Below are positions 1 to 12,500 of a stretch of DNA of 64,000 bases, one piece after another. Positions within the stretch are counted from its first letter, which is position 1. Each line of letters starts with the position of its first letter. Location of the stretch: NCBI GenBank assembly GCA_946811185.2, contig OX328102.1, forward strand, positions 62,699,416 through 62,763,415, in the 5' to 3' direction. The position numbers and the translations under genes were made by a program. The notes under the pieces were generated by a model. That model saw nothing but the letters and a program-made list of their open reading frames with translations. It did not search any database and was not told the origin of the DNA. This DNA comes from Hippopus hippopus. Its lineage: Eukaryota; Mollusca; Bivalvia; Cardiida; Cardiidae.

Positions 1-95
1 CACATCATATATTATGTGTACCATCTGATCAGCAATAACAACAAGAAGCATACTTCTGATAAACTCTACATTTATAGGTTTGAAAATGGTATAAA
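1..95 (-). pseudogene. Diverged copy of the last exon (runs off window)
   Basis: Minus-strand translation gives FKPINVEFIRSMLLVVIADQ then MVHIIYDV, aligned to KKPITLEFVKGTLLVV-ADQMVGTISDV in the exon at 324-502. One codon is inserted (the extra I). No AG acceptor with a pyrimidine tract is seen just upstream, so it is probably a remnant, though it is open to the window edge. Confidence 0.6.
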
Positions 96-147
96 ACACG
101 ACACAAACAAAATTAACGCCCCAATAACTTCCAAACATTAACAATGA

Positions 148-290
148 GGGTGTTAAAATGCATTTATATTTAAATCATACCATTAAAAGTATGGGGATTA
201 TTCTGAAGATGACAATCTGTTATTGTTCTGTTAACCCAAGTATTAGGTTTAACATTTAAAATCAAATGCACTTTAACACTCCTACTGTTT
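148..290. repeat. Partial copy of the 19.8 kb inverted repeat
   Basis: Shares GACAATCTGTTATTGTxCxG and TGTTAAAATGCATTTA. It lies just downstream of the last exon. Confidence 0.7.
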
Positions 291-323
291 ACTTTTGGCT
301 GCTACTGGGTCTTTAATGGTTGG

Positions 324-502
324 TTAAAAGATCATAGTACCTTTTTCCAGTTCAGCATTTTCTTGGATCACATCAGATATAGTTCCCACCATCTGATCAG
401 CAACAACCAGGAGTGTGCCTTTGACAAACTCGAGAGTAATTGGTTTTTTGTGACCAGAAAACCTTTTTGTTACCAACCCGGTAGAGTCTGAGTCCTCACG
501 AG
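324..502 (-). CDS. CFAP54: CFAP54 last exon seen, with stop
   Basis: The phase-2 entry follows CTCTTTTTCAG. It encodes (S)REDSDSTGLVTKRFSGHK, KPITLEFVKGTLLVVADQMV and ends ISDVIQENAELEKGTMIF with TAA at 324-326. An alternative is a donor GTACTA at 340, which would splice to sequence beyond the left edge. No clear AATAAA follows in the window. A diverged copy of its LEFVKGTLLVVADQMV part lies at 1-95. Confidence 0.7.
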
Positions 503-3500
503 CTGAAAAAGAGTAAGGTGGTAGAATCAATAACAGAATATTTATCAAATGAGCTTTTTTCATAGCATCTGTGTTCTGATTGGCTGTGCGAAAGAAATAC
601 ATGACTATAGCCAATAAGAAAGGCCAGAGTCATTAAAATATAGTCCCAAGGGATAGAACTTTAGATTGACAATTCACTTTATCAATTTCTTATTGTGCTT
701 AACAATTTCACTCTAACAACTCTGGTAGAGAAGGCTTTTCTCTACCCTACAAGGACATTTCTGTCATTAGACTCAAATCTACAAGTCCATTATCTACAGG
801 TGCTTTCAATATAAAAAAAAGTTTAAAATTTTGTGCTTTGGTAATGAGTCAAGTGGTACACTGGCCACAAACATATGGGCTGCCCTCTGACGCATTGTTC
901 CATGCAAGTCATCAAATAACTATTGATCCAATAGTTCATTTTTCTCTTACAACTGACTGAATCATGCGGTAGACTTGCCCTTTGACATGCAAAAATATTG
1001 ACCAACAGCAAAAAGTTTTGACCGGGGTCAGGCTGTGTGGACTGCGCAGGTTGACCTGGGTCAATTCTTTCTGCAGATGCATTAAACCCCCTTTTCACAG
1101 AGCATGACTCATTTAATCTATAGAGCCATACAAAATTTTGGATGCAACAAAAGACTCAAGTTTTGTGTTTTCCAGACTGTTTCAGGCAGATTTTGTCACA
1201 AAATAGTGCACAGTGTAGATCTAGGATCAGACTGAATGTTCTGCAAAACCATATTTTGGCTTACACTATCGACATTGCTAACTTAATATAGGCATGGGAT
1301 TCCAAGGGTTGTGTTTTTTTGATAAACCTTAACACCAATAGTCAACTTTGACAGAAAGTAGAGAATCTGAACATGATCACTATATGGCTTGCAACACACG
1401 AAAAGGGGCATATGGACATTTGCGTAAAGTGTCATCTCGGATCAGCCTGCGCACTCCACGCAGGCTAATCCAAGACGGCACTTTATGATTACATTAGATT
1501 TTGTGCTATAGTAGACTTGGGCAAAAACAGAAAATTACATAAAAACGGAAAATGTCGTTTCGGATCAGCCTGCGCGGAGTGCGCAGGCTGATTCGAGACG
1601 ACACTTTACGCAAATGTCCGAATGCCCCTTTTTGCGTTTTGCAGGCCAATTATAAACAAGGGATACTCTGTCAAAAGGGGGGTCTAATGCATCTCCATAA
1701 TGCATCATATCAAGCAAGTCATCACATAATCATGGATCAATAAAATCCATTTTGTCCTACAACCAACTGAATCATAACGTTAATTACATCGTAGTCCTTT
1801 GACATGCACAAAATTGACCAATAGCAAAAAGTTTCTACTCGGGTCAGCCTGCGCAGATTGCGCAGGCTGACCTGGGAAGACACTTTTTGCAGATGTAATA
1901 GTCTCCTTTTCACAAATCATAATACAATTATTATATTGCATTCTTAAAAGTGAAATGCTGTAAGACAAAGAAAGCAAGTGCAAGAGTAATGACCTAAAGA
2001 TACAAAGAAACTAAAACCTGTGCAAGCTGAAACTATAAGTAGATCTACTTACATAATTTAAAATTTTACAGAATGGCAAAATTTTTAATCTATTAAAAAC
2101 ATAAGTGTGTAAAGAAATTAACTGTTGCTAAAATGCTGGAATTTGTTTTTGAAAAGGTAGAAAACATTGTGGAAAAAAGGGGAAAATGGGAAAAAAAGTG
2201 CTGGTTATTAGTAATTTCTGCTTTCCCCACATTGTTTCTTTCAGTAGTATTTTCTTTAAAGTCATAAAACATGGAATCAGTCTGTAATGAGTTAACTCTT
2301 TACAACAGAATCCTGAGTTATAACGACCACGTGGAAAAAAGCATTTGAAAACATCATGGGAAAAGGACAAAATGCTGGTAACCAGCATTTTCTCCTTTTT
2401 CCACAATGCTTTTTACCTTTCCAATGACAATTGACACTTTTTGAGCTACATGTAATTTGTCATCTGCAAATGCTTTGGATTGGGACAAGTCCTAAATTTT
2501 GTCATTTGGTAAAGATTTATCCCCCATCACCTGTGTAGGAATTTCAAAAATGGCGCAAAGCTTTTAGCCTATTCTTACCTAGCATATTATAAACGAAAGG
2601 ACTGTTTGTAAACAGGTTAAAGTCCAAAAAATAGTCCCCAAAAAACTCCAAATTAAGTAAAGCTGAAAGTAGTTCCCTAGAAAAATGTTATTTTACATTA
2701 ACCCTTTACCACACAATCCCAACTTTTAACGATCCTAAAGAAGAAAGGCTTTGAAAACAATGTGGAAAAAGGAGAAAATGCTGGAAAACAGCATTTTCTC
2801 CTTTTCCCACAATGTTTTCAATCCTACCAGACAGAGAAATCGCCATTTTAGCAACATTTAACTTGTCGTCTTCAAATGCTTTGAATTTGGTCCTGTCCAA
2901 GATTTTGTCGTTTGGTAAAGAGTTAAAATATCAATTAAAGTACATGCAGATTAAAGAGTCATTCAATATCAATCAAACAATGCAGTTATAAATTGTCAAT
3001 CTTAATTAAAACCAACATTTGTTTTATAAGGGTCATGCAGCCTTATAAAACCATGCATTCTCTTTAAATAAGTTCCAGTTGTTAAAGCAAGAAATTTAAA
3101 AATGAATTTTTCAAAATCTATTAACCATATCCCATGATTGTGCTATATCCACTGTGCCATATTATGATACACTTAGAAAATGTGAAACCATGGAGGTTTG
3201 GTGATGCCAAGAAATAAACCTTTTACCAAACAATACCATGTCATTACAGCCTTAAAGATGACCAATTTCATGATAAAAGGAGGAAATGGTGCTATCAAGC
3301 ATTTTTTTCCCTTTTCACATACTGTTACCTACCTACCTTTTCAAAGACAATTCCATCATTTGAGCCAGTCTAGATTGTCAACCACAAAAGCTTTCAATAT
3401 AGACATGTATGATATATTGCTGCTTTGTAGTGAGTTAAAAAAAAAAAATAGGAAAGAAATACGAGGGTTGTTCGATATGTAATGTGTATTGTACGATATC

Positions 3501-6500
3501 TCAAAAGCATTCGACTCAAATAAAGAAATGAACATTTTATCCCTTCAAAATATTCTACGCAGTTTGAAATACATAATTTCAATCTCTGAATCCATTTCTG
3601 AAATGCGTCACGGTACGCCGATTTAGGTAGACCTCTGAGGCACTGACTGATGGCTGAGCCAAGGGTTTGTCGGGACTTGTAACGACGACCAAATAAGAAC
3701 TTTTTAAGTTTTAGAAAAAGGAAAAAGTCGCATGGGGCTAGATCTGGAGAGTATGGTGGGTGTGGCAAGACAGTAACCTTCTCCGACTTCAAAAATTGCT
3801 TCACAAGCTCAGATGTATGTGATGGAGCATTATCATGAAGTAGACGAACATGCCTAAATCCTGACACAGGGCGTTGTTTAAGATAATATTTCTTGAGCTT
3901 TTTTAGTGTAACATCTCGGTAATACTGACCTGTAACACTTTTGCCCTTCGGCACCGGAATTTGTACGGCTATACCATCACATGAGAAGAATATGCAATAA
4001 AGGACCTTCTTTGTGCTTATGCTTCTTTTGGCAACTACAGGCCTTCTATTTTTCTTACTGGTTCGAAATAGTGAACCCATGTTTCGTCACCAGTAACAAT
4101 GTTTGCAAATTGTCTTTGATTGAATTTGGGAAACATTTTGAGCAATTGCTTAGCGGTTTGTACTCGTACCCGTTTTTGGTCATCTGTCAATATATGGGGT
4201 ATCCATCTGGCAGAAATCTTTCGTACTTTCAAAATACGCTTCAAAATGAAATGCACCCGCGATAGCGATATGCCAACAGAGTTGGCAATAACACGAATCG
4301 TGTATCTGCCATCACTTTCAATTATTTCCCTGACTTTTGAGACATTTGCCTTGCCTGTTACAGTCCAAGGTCCGCCAGATTTTGCTGCATCTTTGACGGA
4401 CTCTGTGCCAGTCAGAAATTTCTTTCTCCACCTACCACCTGTCTCATAAGATACCTTATCAGACCCATAAACTTCCCCCAATTCAGTAAAAATCTGCATT
4501 ACTGAATGACCGAGTTTTGTGCGAACTTTTATATAAGCTCTAATTTCTTCAATATTCTTAATCCGTTTCCCAACCATTTTTACAACAGTGGTCAACGACT
4601 AGCTCTAATGAAATGACTATAAGTTTAAAACTGTGGAGCTAGAGGCTCGTGTTTATACCGTTGGAAAGGTATTGAATAGAGCTATTCAAGCGTATCATCA
4701 TCCACGAAATCGTTGAAAGCGTTATCGTGTTGTGGTACAATACACATTACATATCGAACAGCCCTCGTATATTCAAACAAGAGCACTGCATAAAGGTACC
4801 AATGGTTGGCTGCTGTTACTTGATTTTCAGTGAAAGTTCTAAGTCCAAAAAGAGGCATTTAGAAAGTTAACAACTTGTGCGAGTCTCAAGTAAATATGTT
4901 ATGTAATAACAGAGATATTACAAAATGTTAAGTTTTTGCATGACGCCACAGACGACTAGGATGTCGGGGCAATGACAATACCCTGTTTTCTTCAAAAACA
5001 GCTGAGATAAAAATGAAGGTTGACATAGAAAAAAATGGGGAAAAATTTACAAACAAAGACAAGATAAGAGCCCAATTGCAAGGACATGTATTAGACAACC
5101 AAGCTGAAAAAGGAGAAAAACCAAAATGTGAGAAAAATAAGTGATAGTGTCAGTGGGGTGTCTAGTGAAAGAAAACAAAAAGTTGGATCAACCATGGGCT
5201 GTATGTAGTACCAGGGTCATAGTTTATCATGCTAATTTATGGTGAATTCAAAAACCAGGTAAGAACCCAATTGCAAGGATATAAGTTAGACAAACAGGCT
5301 GAAAAAGAAAAAAAAATGTGAGAAATAAGTGATAGTGTCAGTAGCAATCTAGGAATCTAGTGAAAGAAAACAAAAAAGTGGATCAACCATGTGTTGTAGT
5401 ACAACATTCTTGGTTTATCCAGCTCATTTTTGGTAATTTCTTTTGACATTCAAAATCATAAACCCTTAACCACACAATACCATCTTTTAAGGACCCTATG
5501 GCAAAAGGCTTTAGTAAACAATGTAGGAAAAGGACAACATGGTGGTAACTAGCTGGTCTACTTTTTCGACAATGTTTTCAAAAGCTTTCTTCTGGAGGGT
5601 CAATAAAACAAGGGATAGTTTGGTAGAGGATTAACCCTTTAATACACAATCCCAAGTTTTAACGACCCTGATGTATAAGCCTTTTGAAAACATTGTGTTA
5701 AAAGGAGAAAATGCTGGTAACCAGCATTTTCTCCTTTTACCACAATGTTTTCTATTTGTCTGAAGCTAAACTCTATTTTTTTAACTCATGTGAATTTTGT
5801 CAACTGGGAATGCTTTCAATATCAATGGTTAAAAAAATTGCCATGTGGTAAAGGGTTAAGCGATCATAGCAAATTTTGAAAAATTGTACTTACAGATTTG
5901 CAGAGAAGCAATCTAGCTCCATGTTACTTGAATATTTAGAGTACTAAATAAGTAGGAAAGACAATGGTCAGTCTGACCTTATGTCATGGGATGAAATTGT
6001 GATACTTATCTCTTCCAATTTCTTAAGTTTGAGCAGGATAATCCATTTTGTTACATTTGAATCTCTTACCCTGAGATCACCAAATTCAGTACGAAAATTC
6101 AATTTGGGCCGTGCCCTGTGAAAAAGGGGTTTAATATACTGCAAAAAACAAAAAAAAGTGTCGACCCATGTCAGTTTGCGCAGTCCACACAGGCTAACAT
6201 GGGTCGATACTTTTCACTATTTGTAAATTCTCTGCATGTCCCAGGATCATTCTACTTCATGATTCAGTCGACAGTTAGACAAAATGGATGTTATAGATCC
6301 ATGATTATATGATGACTCGGTTGGTATATTGCATCAGGAGATGCATTAAACCCCCTTTTACAAAAGTGCTGCTCATTTGTTTGTCGGTGTACAAATTGTA
6401 CAATCTTTCTCAAAATCTTAAGGAACATCTAAACTTTCAAAAATGGGTAGTTTCCAAACTTCAGGTATCAACACCAACAAAGTCCCGTTCACACCAAACT

Positions 6501-9500
6501 TTTGGAAGGGAAGCCTAAAATTTAGCAAATTACAGATGAAGTATCCTGAATTTCGCTAAATAATGGCTTCAGGACACATGCACTAAAGGCTAGTATCAAG
6601 CCCTGAAACCACTGTCGAATTTTAGTGCATACTCTCTAGATCTGAAGAGATTCAAACGTAAGTACAGTGCTGACAACAACACTACATCATTGCTATATGA
6701 AATGATTGTATATATACATCTGTCTGATAAATTGTCATCTTCAGTACTCTTGCTGTCCGCTTTATCCTCAATCTTATCTTCTTTAGTGTCCGCTTTTCCC
6801 TCCGTATCAGCTGTGGCACCTATGTCTGCTGGTTGAAAGTATGATTACAATAACATGATAGGATGGTGATATACATATAATTATAAGTGTAAAATGACAG
6901 CAACAGTATTATGAAACAACATCAACAGAAAGCAACAATATTATGAAAAAATATCAACAAAGAGGAAAAACCAAATTCTACCTGTACTTTGTGATATAGA
7001 GGATAATCAGGAAAACTCTTTTAACTGGGAATAAAGTAGTTCCGGCAAACATAGTGATGATACCATAATTATCATCACTAGTGGTGTTATTCACTGTGAA
7101 ATCACAGTAATTCACTGATAGGAATATAATAAAAAACTTTAAAACACAAGTCAATGCTTTAACCTCCCTATCACACAACCCAAAGGATATAATGACCCTA
7201 ACAAAAAAGGCTTTTAAAGGCATTGCTGGGAAAAAGAGAAAATGCTGGTAACCAGCATTTTCTCCTTTTCCTTCAATGCTTTCTACCCTTTTAAAGACTA
7301 ATTCCATCATTTTAGCCACATTTAATATGTCATCTGCAAATGCTTTTAATTTGGAAAAGTCTAAAAACTTGTCATATGGTACAGGATTAAATTGATATCA
7401 TCTGTTTCAAGGGCATACCTTTCTAGACAGACAACAATTGAACAGAAAGATGGAACAGAATGGTGGGAGGAAAGACAACACAAAAACAAATATCACTCCG
7501 CCTTTCAGCCAAGAAAAAAGATTAATAGTGAACATTGTCATATTAAATTGCAGCATCTTGTCATTTATTAAGTACCAAAAATTATTTCACACCTACAATC
7601 CAAATGAAATCGCTTAAATACTACTACCATGTGAGTATATAATATCTGAATCAATATTGGACTCTGTAGAGTCCCGAATATGGATTTTTCAGAACGAGTC
7701 CTGTATATCTATATTTGCCTGGAAGAGTAGTCTACCTAAGTCCGCTATCATAAAGCAACTTCATTGGCTTAAAAATCCTCTTTAGTTATGCTGTAAATAT
7801 TTCTTTTCTTTAATTTGAAATGGCCTAATACTTGTCGTATAATTAAAAATCAATATGGAAGTGTGAAATGAAGAGGTCATTTGACATATTTGGGCAGAAA
7901 ACTGAATTCAATTGAATTCAAACACTGCAGAACCAGTCTATATTTTGGACTCGACTATCGCCTCATCCAAACTATACACTGGTTCTGCATTGTACTCATC
8001 AAATAGACTTCAGTATTGTACCCAAGCATGTTAAATAACCTCATATCATCTCACACCATTTGACTGTTTTGGCTAAAATACTTCACTGAACACTATGATT
8101 TAAAGTGAACCTCAATTTTTAAGAAAAAATAAGTTAAAATTCTTCAGTATAGGGTAAAATTATACATACAATAGGACCAAAAAAGTACTAGTATTTAAAC
8201 TTGGAAAATATGAGGACTGGTGTGGTCTCATACAAAACTAAATGTTTATCAAATGACAAAATTCTAGACTTGTCCAAACTGAAAGCAATTTGCAGACTAC
8301 ATATCCAATCTTTTCCAAATAATGATTTCTATCTTTGATAAAAAAGAATACATTGTTGGAAAAAAAGATAATGCTGATTGCTAGCATTTTCTTATTTTTC
8401 CCACAATGTTTCCGAAAGGCTTTCTCCTAAAGGATTGTAAGGTAAAGGGTTAAATACAACTCACATGATAGAGAGTTGTCTTTGCAAACACAAACTTAGA
8501 GGGTAAAAGGGAAATGCTGGTTACCAGCAATTTCTACTTTTCCTATGCTGTTTCATTCTTTGAAGTTGTATACAAATGGGTCATTGAGTGCTAAATTGAG
8601 ATCTTTCTACTGTGATGGTTTTCCAAGTCCCAGTTAATCCTTTATCACACAATCCCGAGTTTCCACGACCAACGAAAAGGACTTTTGAAAACACCATGGG
8701 AAAAGGAGAAAATGCTGGTAACCAGCATTTTCTCCTTTCCCCACAATGTTTTCTATTCTTTCCTCAAACAGATTTCATCAGTTGTGCAACATTTAATTTG
8801 TAATCTGCAAATGCTTCCAATTTTGACGAATTTAAAAGTTTTTCGTTTGGTAAAAAGTTAAAATGTGAAAATAACTACTGTGAAAGCACAAGTATTTAAA
8901 CTACATGTACTAGCTATGCGAGTAATCCTAGCCAACATGTACCATAGCCCAAATATAAAATCTTCCACCCTTTACAAAGCAGTCCCATGTTTTAACCACC
9001 CTGGGGATTAGAGCATTTGAAAACATCATGGAAAAAGCAGAAAATGCTAGAAACAAGCATTTTCTCTTTTTTCTACAAATATTTTCTACCCATTTTAATA
9101 CAAATCTACGCACTTGAGTCACATTTAATTTGTTGTCTGCAAATGCTTTCTTTTTGGACCAGTCTAAAAATGTTGTCGTTTGGTACACAGTTAACACATC
9201 ACCATCAAAAAGTAACGATTTTTTTTCCATTCTGCATCAGACAGCTTTTGAAAATACTTTGGCAACAGGAGAAATCACTTGTTATAAGTAATTTGTCCTT
9301 ATGCCAGATAAATTTTAAACGATGTTTATTATCCACATTTCACAAGTTTGCTTTCGAAGTTGTCAGCATGATATTGTTTCAAAATTAATGAAAGAAAGGC
9401 TCCCATTTTATGAAATTTTTCCAGCTGCTGAAAACCTTAAAAAAAAAATTTCTATCCTGCCATGTGGCGAAAAGGTTTTGCAATTTAACCCTTTACCATA

Positions 9501-12500
9501 CATCCCTGACTTTAACCCTTTCCCAAACGGCAAATTTTGGACCAGACCAAATTGAAAGCATTTTGCAGATGACAGAATTTAATTAACAGTTCCTAAAAAG
9601 ATGATTTTTCTATATGATAGGGTAGAAAACATTGTGGGAAAAGGAGAAAATGCTGGTTACCAGCATTTTCTCCTTTTCCCACAATGTTTTCAAAAGGCTT
9701 CTATTCCTGACCCTTAAAAACCAGGGATTGTTTGGGAAAGGGTTAAGAGATCCTTCTGAAAATGGGTTTTAAAAGCATTGTGGGACAAGGAGAAAATGCT
9801 GATAACCAGAGAAAGAAATTATCATTTGTGCTGCACTGACTTTGTCAGCTGCAAACACTTTCAAATTGGTCGAGGCTAAAATTTGGTAATGAGTTAAACA
9901 TACGCAAGTTCGAGACTCACTAATGGGAAGCAACTAAAGTGAAGCCGTAGAGGGCTTCTTCCAGACACAAAGCTGAGATAGGCAAACAGAGGAATAATTG
10001 TACAAAATACTTCCGTTTGCTACAGTTTTTTGAATGGTTTCTAGTGCAGACACACAAAAATATAGTATTCAGTAAATTCTTTTATTTATACATAATGGAT
10101 GTATTTTTCTTCAGCGCTATTGTTGACATTTCTGTTCTTGTTTCTTTACTTTATAAAATATTTCACTTCCCAATTTCTTTCTTTACAATATAAACTAATT
10201 CCAATACCAGCTTGTTTCATTAGCATATTTACTATTTCCGTTCCCAATTTATTTCTTTACTATATTAATTGTAATGGTTCCTAATTTGTTTATTTACTAT
10301 ACAGACTGTTTCCATTCCTAATTTGTTTCTTAACCATATGAACTGTTCCTGTTCCTAAGCTATTTCTTTTACTGTGATAACTATTTCTGTTCCTAATTTG
10401 TTTCTTTACTATATAGTCTCTTTCCACTCCCATTTTGTTTCTTTACCATACAAACTGTTTCCACTACCAGTTTGTTTCTCTGTCATATGAATTATTTCCA
10501 TTCCCAATTTGTTTTTGTACTATTTAAACTATACTACTCACATTTTGATAGGGATCATTTAGTTAATTCAATATGGGTATATGTTCCAAAAATACTTTTT
10601 TTCTTAAAAAACATTCATTTCCTCAGATGGTATATTTCATCAGCGTGGCAATGTTTCATATAGAAAATCCATACCCAATGCATGCCACACATACATACCG
10701 GCAGAATCTAAGATGGTGATCCCTAACAAATTTTGAGTAGTATATTTCCACTACCAATTTGTTCTTTCCAATGTAAACTATTTTTACTCCAAACTTGTTT
10801 CTTTACTTTCTTTTGAAGTAACATCATGTGCTCTTATGTTTTGTAATTGTTATAAAACATGCTTGTTTTAGTGGAATAAAGATATAAAAGAAATATAAAC
10901 TTTTTCCACTCCCTATTTTCCACTCCCTATTTATTTCTTTACCATATAAACTATTTCCACCCCCAATTACCATAATTATTTACCATCTTCAGACAATCTA
11001 TCCTGTTGTATATAGCAACAGATCAATTTTGAAATGATTGAGGCAATACAAGAAATTGTTAATAAAAATCAATTTCTCCCATTGCCACAATATCTTCAGA
11101 TGAATTCAGGTCCAATTATTCATGATGGTTTTTCTTGTTGCACAAATTTTTCTTAAGTTGTCTGCTGCAAATTTGTGAAAGAAAGTAACGACCTTAAGCC
11201 TGACTACAAAGTGATAATCTATCATTACTCTATATGCTTACCTTCGTTAAATTCATCAGTCTCATAAAGTGTGTTATCTAGACATTATAAGGGTAAAAGT
11301 ATTTATCAACCTTGGATAAAGGACATGAATCCAACATAAACAAAAACTTAATCATTATTACCACACAATGACGACTTTTAACACCCCTGATAGAGAAGGC
11401 TTTTGAAAACATTGTGGGAAAAGGAGAAAATGCTGGTTACCAGCATTTTCTCCTTTCCTCACAATGTTTTCTACCCTATCAAAGAAAAATCATTTCATAT
11501 GAGCCATGTTAAAACTGTCATCTACAGATGCTTTTAATTTGGACAGGTCTAAAATTTTGTCGTTTGGTAAAGGGTTAACTCTTTACTGTAGGACAAAATT
11601 TTAGCCCTGTCCAAATTGAAAGTACATGTGTTTGCAGATGACAAATTAAATGTTACTCAATACATAAAATTTGTCTTTCATAGGTTCCTTCTTTTCCCAC
11701 AATGTTTTTAAAAGCTGTCTTTCTCAGGGTTCTGGAAAGTCAACACTGCATGGTAAAAGGTTAAAAAGTATGGGGGGGGGGGAAATGAACAAGAGCACCA
11801 TTCAACACCCTGGTTGTAGTAGCTATTTCAAAAAAAAAAAGTTAAAACGGGGCATAACCAGAGCTCCAGATAAGAGGGAGTGATGCTATTCTAAATCCAT
11901 TATTTCTGTTCCAAACCCAATGTTGTGGGTACTCATTAGAATCGTCTCGATGAGATGATTCTACTGAGTACCCATAACATAGGGTTTAGTGGAGAATAAT
12001 TAATATTTTCAATTTTGAAATCAAAATCACTCCCTCTATCTGAAGCTCTGATAACTGTGTCAAAAATATTTTGAGGGTTACCTACCCTTCTACTATGGAG
12101 TCCACTTTTTGATAGTTAACTAGTAGCCTAAGCTGCAAGTAAATATCTTAACTCTCAAAGTGCCTTTCACGACTACAGTTGCCATTGTGGCAAGTGTAGA
12201 TCAAGATCAGAATGCACAAAATGTGCAGCCTGATCTGTGATCTACACTGTCTGATTTGCTGAAGCATTGAAGACAAAAGCAACCATGAAAACTGCAATTA
12301 TTTGGTTAATGTTTGTAGGATGAAAATGTATGATGGGTTTTTTTGGTGCTCCAAGCGTTAAGTACTGACAGATATATGAGAAACGTCAAAGTTTTCACAT
12401 AATGACAATGACATGGATGATAACAGGGTTTTCACATTTTCATGACAATGACAAGGACAAAAACAGACAACACCTAAAAGTTTTCCAAAAAAAACAGCCA

